Notes: a model not told the origin generated them from the sequence alone. A stretch of 35,654 nt of DNA from Alphaproteobacteria bacterium (GCA_009909005.1 JAAAOG010000089.1:1-35654), one strand, 5' to 3'; positions 8,620-17,207 are shown, numbered from the stretch's first letter. Translations and numbers: made by a program.

Positions 8620-9441
8620 ATGACCATTTGCATAGCCGCAACGTGCCACGACGGGCAGGCTATCGTCGTTGCAAGCGACAAGATGCTGACCGCACCCTTT
8701 CTCACGGTCGAATTCGACCATCAAGACGCCAAGATCGATGTCATCAATGACCATTGCGTCGCGCTTTCAGCCGGAGACGCGCTGTGTGTTCAGGACGTTC
8801 TCGCCGGCGGCTGGGGCGCGGCCAGTCAACTGCAAAATCCTACAACCGAACTGCTTGCCGAGCAGATCAAGAAGCAGTTTTCTGAGGTCAGGAAAAAGCG
8901 GGTAAGCGACCTCGTTCTGGCAACGCGTAATCTGGATTTTGATGAATTTTATCATGGCGGAATGATTTCCCGCCTCCCCCCGGAGCTTGCAATGCTGATT
9001 GACTCTGAAGTTCAGAGATACAACCTGAATTCCTCCATTATCGTAGCCGGCGTCGACCCGAGCGGAGCCCATATCTTCGGGATAGAAGACCCCGGCACGA
9101 TCGCCTGCTTCGACCGGCTTGGCTATCATGCGATTGGCAGTGGGTATCGACATGCCTTGCTGCGGCTGGTTGCCGAAAGGCAGCACGTCACGACCTCGAT
9201 CAATGAAACGGTTTTCAATGTGTTTTGTGCAAAAAAGGCGGCGGAGCTGGCACCCGGCGTCGGCCTTGCCACCTCGATGCATCTGGTCACGCGGGCCGGA
9301 AACCAATCCATTGAACAATCCGTTCTTGACGAATTAGGCCCCATATATGAGAAGCGGATGAGGCCGCACCTGCCGGAGCTCGAGCAGGCCATTGCCGCCC
9401 TTCAGCTGAAACCGGAGAACCTGGATGAGACGGACGACTGA
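8620..9441 (+). CDS. Stand-alone proteasome-like Ntn hydrolase
   Basis: A 273-residue protein starting MTICIAATCHDGQAIVVASD. Removal of Met1 would expose Thr2. ASDKMLT (Asp20) and AKIDVI (Lys38) then fall where proteasome beta-subunits and HslV have Asp17 and Lys33, and LSAGDALCVQDVL matches the SAG-containing helix start. It is therefore a probable N-terminal-nucleophile hydrolase acting in the cytosol, with no propeptide. It is longer than HslV, with extra helical sequence after residue 75. No HslU-type ATPase or Pup gene is nearby. ATG at 8620 follows GGGAGAG (8609-8615); the frame is open further upstream but without motifs. Substrate unknown. Confidence 0.8.
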   Translation: MTICIAATCHDGQAIVVASDKMLTAPFLTVEFDHQDAKIDVINDHCVALSAGDALCVQDVLAGGWGAASQLQNPTTELLAEQIKKQFSEVRKKRVSDLVLATRNLDFDEFYHGGMISRLPPELAMLIDSEVQRYNLNSSIIVAGVDPSGAHIFGIEDPGTIACFDRLGYHAIGSGYRHALLRLVAERQHVTTSINETVFNVFCAKKAAELAPGVGLATSMHLVTRAGNQSIEQSVLDELGPIYEKRMRPHLPELEQAIAALQLKPENLDETDD

Positions 9442-9610
9442 TGACAAGGCGAAGGGGGTACCAAAGACCAACCGCGTCGCCCTTCCCGTCGACCTGCAGG
9501 TGAGGTTGGCCAAATACCGACACGAAACGGCGCGCCAGCGGTACGATCTGCTGTGCCGGCGAGGCCGCGCCTGGCAGGTCGAACGACCGGTCCCGGAAAA
9601 CCTGAAATAA
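9425..9610 (+). CDS. Small basic hypothetical protein
   Basis: A 61-residue, Arg/Lys-rich frame starting at an ATG that overlaps the end of the Ntn hydrolase gene by 17 bases. A GGAG lies about eight bases upstream, so translational coupling is possible. It contains NRVALPVDLQVRLAKYRHETARQRY, reminiscent of a short helical DNA-binding segment, but I cannot place it in a family. The overlap could equally be chance. Confidence 0.4.
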   Translation: MRRTTDDKAKGVPKTNRVALPVDLQVRLAKYRHETARQRYDLLCRRGRAWQVERPVPENLK

Positions 9611-9760
9611 TAGGGGGCCAGTTATTGACAGCGGAGTTGCTTCCGCAACGAAGATAGGAAAAACATCCAATCGACCTGGGCATAAAGCGCGCCAATAGTG
9701 TGGTGCCTTTGTGGCAAATTTAATTTTTCACCGGCTCGAACGGACGTTCCGCGCCGACAA

Positions 9761-9790
9761 GCCCGGCGCAAAAGCGGCCTTAGCGCGGGG
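9761..9790. repeat. Short dispersed repeat, copy 2
   Basis: The sequence starts GCCCGGCGCAAAAGCGGCCT and is the partner of 8222-8251, with four mismatches in 30. It lies between the small basic ORF and a minus-strand hypothetical gene. Confidence 0.55.
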
Positions 9791-9819
9791 TCTTGGAAGG
9801 CGGTCATCAGGATTTCTTT

Positions 9820-10053
9820 TCAGCTGTCCGATACTTCGGCATAAAGCACCAGCATGAAGCCGGCGGGGGCAGGAAGCCCGCGGGCAATGCGCTTTTCCGC
9901 AATGGCGTCGGGCAGCCGCGCCGCAAGCTGCACCGACAAGTGCCCCGGCACAAGCAGCTCTGGCAGACCATCGCTCACCACTACCTTCAGCCCTGTCCGC
10001 ATGCCCTCGACCACCCACACGCCGATCATGTCTGTATCCATCTTTTCATGCAT
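9820..10053 (-). CDS. Small hypothetical protein
   Basis: A 77-residue frame starting MHEKMDTDMIGVWVVEG and continuing LKVVVSDGLPELLVPGHLSVQLAARLPDAIAEKRIARGL, ending in a hydrophobic stretch (PAGFMLVLYAEV). Composition looks like a real alpha/beta protein. No family is recognised, and there is no signal peptide. The ATG at 10041 is an alternative start; neither has a strong ribosome-binding site. It is divergent from the A+T-rich gene that begins at 10276. Confidence 0.5.
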   Translation of the reverse strand: MHEKMDTDMIGVWVVEGMRTGLKVVVSDGLPELLVPGHLSVQLAARLPDAIAEKRIARGLPAPAGFMLVLYAEVSDS

Positions 10054-10138
10054 TCGATCGCACCGCCATGGTTTACATAACGATGCCATCCTGATGCTTG
10101 GAACGCCACCCAAACCCATACCGAAATCCCTTTTCGAT

Positions 10139-10176
10139 TTGACGTGGCTAGCAGGTGATGGTACTAAATCTATAAT
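10139..10176 (+). promoter_or_regulatory. Possible promoter of the A+T-rich gene
   Basis: TTGACG at 10139-10144 and a perfect TATAAT at 10171-10176 lie in an A+T-rich stretch about 100 bases before the start codon. The 26-base spacing is too long for a classic sigma-70 pair. Either the TATAAT uses another -35, or TACTAA at 10162 is the -10 for TTGACG. Confidence 0.3.
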
Positions 10177-10275
10177 GATTTTAATAAAGATTGCGCAGTC
10201 TTATCAGAGAGAAGATGACGCGCTCTCTCCACTCAATAAGCCTGATCTTGCTACAAAGCAAACGGAGAAAACAGC

Positions 10276-12084
10276 ATGCACCAAGAAATTGATCTTTGTA
10301 AAATTCCGGAAGCCTTGAAAAGTGTAGTTCATAAACACTTTGATGAGAGCCGCTATTATTCTGCTTTGTATGAAGCAAGAAGAGCCGGAGCTTTTTCGTT
10401 GGCAATTTACTTGGTGTCTGCAGGGAAAGACGGAGATTCTGCGCGCGCAGAAGCAATAGAGATTATTGATGATCATTGGCCGCAGTTAAAGACACTATTC
10501 TTAAGAGAGTATGCAGCAGCGCCGTGTCGCTTTTGGCTTGACCGTATTATTCTCGAAAGTAAAATCATGTCCCGCGATTCGGATTTGGTGTCTTTTCTGA
10601 TCGACAACCTCAGATCAGCTTATGATATGGGAATATTGAAATATTGTACAGAATGGAACAACCCAAGCTTGAGAAAGCTGTTTTTTGTTTGTTTTGAGAC
10701 TGATATTCTCGAAAGATCCGATCCTGAAGGACGGAACGACGTCAGAGCAATGAGACAAAATCTTTATAATACCTACGAGGAAATATTTGAATGCGCCACT
10801 GATATGATATTTTTTAATATTATCAAACTGGATTTTGCCTTATTTCTGTCAAGCTGGTGGAAAGACGTCGTATCGATAGACAAATTGAGGGGTAATCTGA
10901 AAGTAGTGGGTTGCAGCGAGTTTCAAGAGCGATGTGCAATTACAAAGGCGTTGTCAGAACTTCCCGGTGACAGGTGGGACTCACGGGATTTTTGGGACAA
11001 TCTCGGCCCGGATGGGCAAGCGGCCTGGCGACAGGAGCTGCTTCAAAGCGTTCATGATAGCGAGCAACTGAGGCGCGGTCTGGTTGAAGCCTGCTGCTGG
11101 TGGGCGAACAAAGACGCGTTTGCCGAGCTTCAGCCGGTCCTCAAGAAATGTTTTAGGGACGCAAAAGATTTCAATTTTCTCGACAGCTTGGTATCACATC
11201 CTTCAAGGACTGTCCAGCTGAGATCGAGAGGGCTGCTGCAACTGATATCGTCCGGCAGTCTGGCGCCTTTAATTGCTAATGCTTCAAGTCCAATTCCGGA
11301 GACAGACACACCATCTCGAACTTGGATGGGAAATCCAAAAGTGGAGAGTTTTCTTTATAGGTGTGTTCGCTCTGTAGAAATTGAAACGGCTACAGATATA
11401 AAGAGCAATTTTTCTCAAGATGAGGAAGCATTGACAGCAAATTTCCTTGCCAGTCTTCAAAAGACTATAAGTTGTGGAATGGGGGAATTCCGCAACCAAA
11501 TGCGCTATTCGAGAGGGCAGTCGCCGAGTATTAGCATACAGGTGAGACAACCCTCAAAAGTTGAAGAAGGACGACCGGGCCCAAGCGGCTTGCCGCTTGG
11601 GGTTGATATTTTTTTTATCGTAAAAGTTATCGAAAGGCGCAGGCTTATTACGGAGCGGGCAACATATGTGCAGGTAAAGAAGATTCAGAAAGGAAAAAAA
11701 CAAAAACTTTCAAAATTTTTAGACATTGACCTGAAACAGTGTGACGATATCATATCGCATACAGAGTCAGCGTTTTATTTATTCATGGTTCCCCCTTGGG
11801 AACGAGCGGAACAGTGGGTCGTCCCTGCAAGGCTGGTCAGAAATCTGATGTCATTAAACGATTCCAAAAGTAGATTGCCCGATATTCTCGCACACGATAG
11901 CAGCCAAAATTTTTCTGACTTTTTTCTCAATGGGTTAATAGGGCTTTGGGTTGGGGATGAAAGTTCAGAGATATGTCAGAAAGCAAAGGGCGATGCTGAC
12001 TTGGGTTTAGCTGGCCGTTTTATTGTCGAAATCAGAGTATCGCGTGATCCCAATGGTGAAGTTCATATTAGACCAAAGATTTAA
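10276..12084 (+). CDS. A+T-rich orphan, possible PD-(D/E)XK-like C-terminus
   Basis: A 602-residue protein with far more A+T than any neighbour and codons such as ATA, AAA and TTT that are rare elsewhere in the window, so it was probably acquired. Residues 1-400 are mostly helical and unrecognised. Near residues 440-500 the order G-V-D-I-F-F, then Y-V-Q-V-K-K (about 464-470) and I-D-L-K-Q-C-D-D resembles a PD-(D/E)XK nuclease-like core (Asp, then Q-x-K) followed by the conserved QC helix of some defence-associated hypothetical proteins. ATG at 10276 follows GGAG (10264-10267). It stands alone with no methylase or helicase nearby. The nuclease reading is inference; coding status is secure. Confidence 0.9.
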   Translation: MHQEIDLCKIPEALKSVVHKHFDESRYYSALYEARRAGAFSLAIYLVSAGKDGDSARAEAIEIIDDHWPQLKTLFLREYAAAPCRFWLDRIILESKIMSRDSDLVSFLIDNLRSAYDMGILKYCTEWNNPSLRKLFFVCFETDILERSDPEGRNDVRAMRQNLYNTYEEIFECATDMIFFNIIKLDFALFLSSWWKDVVSIDKLRGNLKVVGCSEFQERCAITKALSELPGDRWDSRDFWDNLGPDGQAAWRQELLQSVHDSEQLRRGLVEACCWWANKDAFAELQPVLKKCFRDAKDFNFLDSLVSHPSRTVQLRSRGLLQLISSGSLAPLIANASSPIPETDTPSRTWMGNPKVESFLYRCVRSVEIETATDIKSNFSQDEEALTANFLASLQKTISCGMGEFRNQMRYSRGQSPSISIQVRQPSKVEEGRPGPSGLPLGVDIFFIVKVIERRRLITERATYVQVKKIQKGKKQKLSKFLDIDLKQCDDIISHTESAFYLFMVPPWERAEQWVVPARLVRNLMSLNDSKSRLPDILAHDSSQNFSDFFLNGLIGLWVGDESSEICQKAKGDADLGLAGRFIVEIRVSRDPNGEVHIRPKI

Positions 12085-12262
12085 ATCGCAAGCCTGATCC
12101 GGTCCCCTTGTCAGGCAGGAACGTAAAGCCGACGGCTTCGAGGGTGTGTTGCAGCTTTTCGATTGTGTCGAGGCGGACATTTAGCAGGCCGTGGCCCGGA
12201 TCCAGGCGTTTGATGGTAACAATTGACATTGTCGAACACGCGGCAAGTTGCCGTTGCGAGAA
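12068..12262 (-). pseudogene. Truncated XRE-family regulator
   Basis: The minus-strand frame reads RQLAACSTMSIVTIKRLDPGHG, then LDTIEKLQHTLEAVGFTFLP and GSGLRFK. This is the C-terminal half of a Cro/C1-type HTH regulator: recognition helix, dTIxxLxxaLExAGvxF and G-x-GvR tail. Upstream the frame runs straight into a dispersed repeat (MVSWWLIFFS), so the first helices and start are missing. The 3' end overlaps the last 17 bases of the convergent A+T-rich gene. I infer a remnant truncated by the repeat or by the insertion that brought in the A+T-rich gene. Confidence 0.7.
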
Positions 12263-12267
12263 AAAAA

Positions 12268-12349
12268 TTAACCACCAAGACACCAAGTCACCAAAAAATA
12301 GGATTTCCTAGAAAGATTTTTTCGTGAATCCGTGCCTTCGTGGTGAAAA
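12268..12349. repeat. Dispersed palindromic CACCAAGA-type element
   Basis: The left arm begins ACCACCAAGACACCAAGTCA (12271) and the right arm (about 12319-12349) reads cgtgaatccgtgccttcg then tggtgaaa. The arms are imperfect reverse complements separated by about 25 bases, bounded by A-runs and T-runs. It resembles the widely scattered intergenic repeats of the ACCACxAAGxCACxAAG type found in many bacterial phyla. It abuts the broken XRE gene and the ribbon-helix-helix gene. Confidence 0.75.
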
Positions 12350-12352
12350 TTA

Positions 12353-12505
12353 TTATTGTTGTTGTTTCTTGGACTCCACGAAATCGGCCAGGACTTTTTC
12401 GACGAGGGAGGCGACGGAGCGGCGGTCGGCTTCGGCCAGCCGTTCCAATTCCTTCTTCAGCTCGGGATCGATGCGGATGGAGAGGGCTGCGGTCCGCCGG
12501 GCCAT
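12353..12505 (-). CDS. Orphan ribbon-helix-helix (CopG-like) protein
   Basis: A 50-residue protein: AALSIRIDPELKKELERLAE, then RSVASLVEKVLADFVESKK. The short strand (ALSIRI), helix A (ELKKELERLAE) and helix B (VASLVEKVLADFV) make a complete ribbon-helix-helix DNA-binding domain of the CopG/antitoxin kind. The frame stays open far upstream, but ATG at 12505 fits the fold. No toxin gene lies beside it in either direction, which suggests loss of a partner or a stand-alone regulator. The gene ends at the dispersed repeat. Confidence 0.8.
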   Translation of the reverse strand: MARRTAALSIRIDPELKKELERLAEADRRSVASLVEKVLADFVESKKQQQ

Positions 12506-12566
12506 GTGTGCATTTAACTCGCAAATGTGTGTTGACTGCCGAGGCTTTTGGGTGTAGGACACACAT
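12506..12566. promoter_or_regulatory. Possible RHH operator region
   Basis: Between the RHH start and the next plus-strand gene are repeated TGTGTG/ACACACAT motifs: TGTGTGCATTT at 12506, AAATGTGTGTTG at 12524 and ACACACAT at 12559. CATTT and AAATG face each other across a 7-base centre. Such repeats upstream of an RHH gene often form an autoregulatory operator. This is inferred from pattern only. Confidence 0.35.
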
Positions 12567-12595
12567 ATCAATACGGCGTTTGGGGAGCGTGGTCC

Positions 12596-13075
12596 ATGAC
12601 GGAGTCTGCGAACCGGCAAGCTTGCGACGCGCCCGTGTCGCTTGGGGCGGCGATGATTGAGGCGTTGATGGCGGCGGCGCCGCGGGAGCGGGATGGTGAG
12701 GTGGTGGGCACGCTCATAGGGCTGCACCGGGCGCTGCGCATTTATGTCGAAGAATGCAGCCTGAACGACGACGCGGTCAACGACGTCAACGCCGTGCTCT
12801 ATCCGGTCGAGGATGTACTGGGGCATTATCGGCCGCGCTCGCTGGCCGGGCTCAAGGCGGTGCTGTCCTTTTGCGTCGAGCAGCTGGGCGGCGAGCTCGA
12901 CAAGTCCGACCAGGTGCGCACCTGGCTCGCCGCCGCGGCGGAGAGTGCGGGCCTGCTTGCCCGGCTGGAGACGGGCCGGCTGCACGACCAGGGGATCGCG
13001 CGGCTGCGGCTCGCCAGCCCGGTGACCGGCCGGGCGTCCGACTCCGCCTGCTGGGCGATCCCCGAGGGCCGGTGA
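12596..13075 (+). CDS. Hypothetical protein
   Basis: A 159-residue, mainly helical protein starting MTESANRQACDAPVSLGAAM. GGGGAG lies eight bases before the ATG at 12596, and codon use matches the core genes. It has no signal peptide, membrane segment or motif I recognise. It lies between the RHH protein (divergent) and 3-hydroxybutyryl-CoA dehydrogenase (250 bases downstream, own promoter likely), so context gives no function. Confidence 0.8.
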   Translation: MTESANRQACDAPVSLGAAMIEALMAAAPRERDGEVVGTLIGLHRALRIYVEECSLNDDAVNDVNAVLYPVEDVLGHYRPRSLAGLKAVLSFCVEQLGGELDKSDQVRTWLAAAAESAGLLARLETGRLHDQGIARLRLASPVTGRASDSACWAIPEGR

Positions 13076-13328
13076 GTCTTCCGCCGCTTCTCCGGCCGCA
13101 GGGCCGCCCCTCGCCCCCTCCGATGCGCCGAGGCGCGCCGCAGCCGGCCCCGCGAGGACAGGCCGGCGCGACACGGGCGCGTTTGCGGCGCCGTGAATGC
13201 CGGACCCCATGCAAGTCCCGGCGTACGAACATTTGCCAGCCGTCGGTCCGGCCTGTAAAATAATTCCGTTCCGCCGGAGTTGAAACAAGACTCCGCAATA
13301 TTCAATCAAATCGCCGGGAGGAAACGGC

Positions 13329-14186
<858 letters not shown>

Positions 14187-14215
14187 CGCCGGGTCGCGAC
14201 CCTCGGAGAGCCCCG

Positions 14216-14506
14216 ATGTATATCAGCGTCCGCCGCTACAACAATGTGCGCTCGGTGCGCACCGTGATGGGCCGGATCGAGGCCTCGTTCGTGCCGTTGG
14301 TCCGCCAGTCGCCGGGCTTCATCGCCTATTACGCCGTCGATGGCGGCGGCGGCACCATGGCGACCATCAGCATCTTCTCCACCGAACGCATGGCGCTGGA
14401 GTCGAACGAAAAGGCCGCCGCCTGGATGGCGGAAAACGCCGCCGAGCTGCAGCCGGAGCCGCCCGAGATCGTCGCCGGCAAGGCCGAGATCGCCTCGCGC
14501 GCCTGA
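14216..14506 (+). CDS. Small dimeric alpha/beta-barrel (ABM-like) protein
   Basis: A 96-residue protein, MYISVRRYNNVRSVRTVMGR, then FVPLVRQSPGFIAYYAVDGG, TISIFSTERMALESNEKAAAWM and a short C-terminal tail. The pattern beta strand, helix, PGFxxYY strand, strand, helix with AAxWM is that of the antibiotic-biosynthesis-monooxygenase-like fold, used by many small oxygenases and stress proteins. No catalytic role can be read from it. CGGAGAG precedes ATG 14216. It lies close behind hbd and may share its transcript. Confidence 0.8.
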   Translation: MYISVRRYNNVRSVRTVMGRIEASFVPLVRQSPGFIAYYAVDGGGGTMATISIFSTERMALESNEKAAAWMAENAAELQPEPPEIVAGKAEIASRA

Positions 14507-14541
14507 TCGGCCGGCCGGCGGAGCCGGGCCGCCCGCACGCC

Positions 14542-14988
14542 TCAGCCTTTGGCGGCGAGGGCCTCCAGGCGCATGCGGTCGGCCTCCGGCAGCGCCTCGT
14601 GCCAGGCGGCCTCGGCGCCGGGCTCGGGGAGGATGTGGCCGAACTCGGCCATGGCGGCCGGCGGCAGCTCCAGCAGATAGACCCAGACGGCGAAGCGGTC
14701 GACATGGGCCGCGGCGGCGATATCGGCGACCAGGCGCCTGATCAGGGCGGCGCGGTCTTCGGCGCTGCGGCCGGCGCGGATGCGCCCGTGCACCGAGACA
14801 TGCTCATGGGCGAGCGGCACCCCGCCAATGAAGACGTCGCCCGGCGCCGTGTCGTGAAAGACCACCTGGGCGAAATGCGCCGGGGCGCCGGTGACCGCGG
14901 CATGGGCGCGGGTGATGGCGGCGGCGACCGCCTGTTTCCGGGCGGCATCCAGCAGGCCGGCCGCGGCGGTGCAGAGATAGGTCGGCAT
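14542..14988 (-). CDS. cis-CaaD-like tautomerase
   Basis: A 148-residue member of the tautomerase superfamily, tautomerase_3/cis-3-chloroacrylic acid dehalogenase type. After Met removal Pro2 becomes the catalytic N-terminal proline (MPTYLC). The family pattern continues with AITRAHAAVTGAPAHFAQVVF and GRIRAGRS, the two arginines of which match the substrate-binding pair. GGAGAG is six bases before ATG 14988. Natural substrate unknown; most family members are promiscuous tautomerases or hydratases. It overlaps no other gene and is followed by a gap and the convergent ABM-like gene. Confidence 0.85.
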   Translation of the reverse strand: MPTYLCTAAAGLLDAARKQAVAAAITRAHAAVTGAPAHFAQVVFHDTAPGDVFIGGVPLAHEHVSVHGRIRAGRSAEDRAALIRRLVADIAAAAHVDRFAVWVYLLELPPAAMAEFGHILPEPGAEAAWHEALPEADRMRLEALAAKG

Positions 14989-15011
14989 CGGCGCTCTCCG
15001 TCCCTGGAAGG

Positions 15012-16217
15012 TCAGCGGTCGGCGGCGCAGGCGGCGGGCAGCCGGACGCAGTACCGCCGGCCCAGGCCGGCCAGCTCCGCCTGCCAGCGGGCGACGGCCT
15101 CGCCGACCGCCCAGTCGGCGACCACGACGGCGTCATGCGGCAGCGCCATGCCGTGGAGGACCGTCCCGTCCTGCGGCCGTACGGCAAGCAGCCGGCCATT
15201 GCCCAGAATGACCGCCAGGTCGTTGCCGGGCGACAGGAAGGCATCGGTCACGCCCGGATCGGCCGCCTGCAACGCCGCGTAGAAGGGCAGATCCGGGTTG
15301 TAGCGGGCCAGGGCTGCGGGCGCCGGCCCGGCCGGCAGCGCGGCCGTGACCCGGTAGGTGCCGGTCAGGTAATAGGGCGCGCTGCCATAGGCGACGGCGG
15401 TCATCGCCGTCCGGCCGTCGCGGCGCGCCAGCCGGAAGACCGGGTCGTCGGTGTCGATATCGAAAATGTCGTCCGGCGATATCGGCGCATCCGCTGCCGC
15501 CTCTTCGAAGCGCCCGGCCGCCGCTTCGTCCGCCAGCGCCCGCCGCAGCGCGGCCAGCCGTTCCGGCGCGATCAGGCCGGCGAGCCGAAGCGGCTCCGCC
15601 GCGTCGAACGGCCCGGCAGAACCCGGATCGATGCAATGGCGCAGGTCGGCCGCGAAGGCATGGGCACCGCCGGTAAAGCCGTAAAGGTCGAAGGCGGCGC
15701 AATAGGCGCCGTCGGCGATGAAGCTGGCCTGCTCGCGCGACTCATAGGCGAAGCCTTCGGGATGGAGCGACTCCCGGGACAGGTCATAGGCCTCGCGCAG
15801 GGGGCCGGACACGGCCTCGGTGCCGCGCGCCAGCGCGTCCACCGTGCGTCCCCGGACGATGGCGGTGATGAAGGCCGGCAGGTCCGGGCAATCGGCGCAG
15901 ACCTCGGCCAGCGTCACCGTGACCGGCCGGGCCAGCAGGAACCCGTCGGTCTGCGGCGCTGTTAGGAAGGGCAGATCGGCGCCGATTTTCGCCGAGGCGC
16001 CGTCATGGACCAGGAACAGCGTCCGGTATTCGTCCCCCTCGCGCAGGCCCAGCAGCAGGCCGCTGGGCCGGCCGGCGGGCGCGCCGACCTCCCGGAGGAT
16101 GTCGGCGTAATCGACGCCGCCGCCGGCGGATTGGGCATGCACCTCCGGGCCGGGCCCGACGAGGCCGGCAGCAAGGGTCAGGCCTGCTAAGACAAGCAGG
16201 GCAGCGACGGGGCGCAT
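15012..16217 (-). CDS. Exported GGAH-motif protein (DUF3298/DUF4163-like)
   Basis: A 401-residue protein with an N-terminal signal peptide (MRPVAALLVLAGLTLAAG, cleavage probably after VHAQS or similar), so it is periplasmic. The central part has ASFIADGAYCAAFDLYGFTGGAHAF followed by DPGSAGPF, which resembles the Y-x-GGAH-G and later structural turns of DUF3298-type proteins. The C-terminal part is unassigned. Met at 16217 has GAGG nine bases upstream; Met at 16226 is three codons longer. Its 3' end lies 23 bases from the tautomerase start, suggesting one transcription unit. Function unknown. Confidence 0.75.
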   Translation of the reverse strand: MRPVAALLVLAGLTLAAGLVGPGPEVHAQSAGGGVDYADILREVGAPAGRPSGLLLGLREGDEYRTLFLVHDGASAKIGADLPFLTAPQTDGFLLARPVTVTLAEVCADCPDLPAFITAIVRGRTVDALARGTEAVSGPLREAYDLSRESLHPEGFAYESREQASFIADGAYCAAFDLYGFTGGAHAFAADLRHCIDPGSAGPFDAAEPLRLAGLIAPERLAALRRALADEAAAGRFEEAAADAPISPDDIFDIDTDDPVFRLARRDGRTAMTAVAYGSAPYYLTGTYRVTAALPAGPAPAALARYNPDLPFYAALQAADPGVTDAFLSPGNDLAVILGNGRLLAVRPQDGTVLHGMALPHDAVVVADWAVGEAVARWQAELAGLGRRYCVRLPAACAADR

Positions 16218-16287
16218 GGGCGGCATCCTCGGCGAGTGACGGGCACGGGGCGCCATGCTACCTGACTCATGCCGGATGGAGGGAGAC

Positions 16288-16455
16288 ATGTCCGCACACC
16301 CGATCCTGAAAAGCCTGACCCTGGTGGCATTTGCCACCGCCCTGCTCGCCGGCTGTGCCGGCATGGACGCCGGCGACATGAGGAGCGACCGCGACATGCG
16401 GCCCGACCCCCTGGCCGAGGAACGCCACTACCAGGACATGATCCGGGGGCAGTAG
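16288..16455 (+). CDS. Small lipoprotein
   Basis: A 55-residue protein with a lipoprotein signal peptide: basic start MSAHPILK, hydrophobic core SLTLVAFATALL, lipobox LAGC (Cys at residue 22). The mature part is only about 34 residues and acidic (MDAGDMRSDRDMRPDPLAEERHYQD). GGAGGGAG precedes ATG 16288. It is divergent from the exported GGAH protein, so they share a promoter region of 70 bases. Role unknown. Confidence 0.8.
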   Translation: MSAHPILKSLTLVAFATALLAGCAGMDAGDMRSDRDMRPDPLAEERHYQDMIRGQ

Positions 16456-16586
16456 GCGCGGGCTGAAGGCAGGGATCAGCCATGCAGCCGTGTCGGCACA
16501 GGCGGCGCGGACCCGCGCTGTTGCGCGAGCCCCTGATCCCCAGATCTTTAAGAAAGGAGAAGTCGGCCCGATCAGGACGATGAGCC

Positions 16587-17207
16587 ATGCCCGACCTGCC
16601 GCGAGGGACGCTACGCTGTTTTCCCGTCGCCTATCCGCTCTATTGCCGGGCCACGGGCACCGCACCGACCGAAACGAAAACGCTCGGCGACCATGTCTGC
16701 GATCGGGAGATCCGGTTCAACAACAGCTTCCGGGTCGACCGCAATCAGGGCCGCGACATTCACGGCGCCATCGACATTTTCGGCGCCTTCGGCCTGATCA
16801 TCAAATCGACCTGTGCCGGGGCGATCGTCAAGAAATGGCGATCCGGCCGCACGTCCGTGCCGGGGGTCGGGCGCTCCTCGGAAGGCGATGGCGGGTTCTA
16901 CGTCATGATCCGCGACGGGGCCGGGTTCTACCACTATTACTCACATATGCAAAACACCCGAACCACCCTGGCACTGCGCGAGGGCGACGCCGTCGCGGCC
17001 GGCCAGGTGATCGGCTATCTCGGCGACAGCGGCCGGGCCCGCGGCACCTGCCAGCACCTCCACTATCAGGTGACGACGCGAAACGAGATCGGCGCGCTCG
17101 AACAAATCTGGAACCACTTCAGCGAACTCGTCCGCCTCGCCATCCCCTTCGGCATCACCATCCACGGCATCCACGTCCGCCTGCCGGTTACGCGCCCACC
17201 GCCTTGA
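16587..17207 (+). CDS. M23/LytM-fold peptidase without signal peptide
   Basis: A 206-residue protein with the zinc ligands of M23 metallopeptidases: GRDIHGAIDIFG (H-x3-D) near residue 55, HYYSHM in the middle and CQHLHYQV (H-x-H) near residue 155. GDAVAAGQVIGYLGDSG is the typical lysostaphin/LytM loop. The family normally cuts peptide cross-links in peptidoglycan outside the inner membrane. Here the N-terminus (MPDLPRGTLRCFPVAYPLYC) is neither a signal peptide nor a membrane anchor, so export must be by another route, or the substrate differs. An ATG at 16580 in another frame is rejected. Neighbours are unrelated. Confidence 0.85.
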   Translation: MPDLPRGTLRCFPVAYPLYCRATGTAPTETKTLGDHVCDREIRFNNSFRVDRNQGRDIHGAIDIFGAFGLIIKSTCAGAIVKKWRSGRTSVPGVGRSSEGDGGFYVMIRDGAGFYHYYSHMQNTRTTLALREGDAVAAGQVIGYLGDSGRARGTCQHLHYQVTTRNEIGALEQIWNHFSELVRLAIPFGITIHGIHVRLPVTRPPP

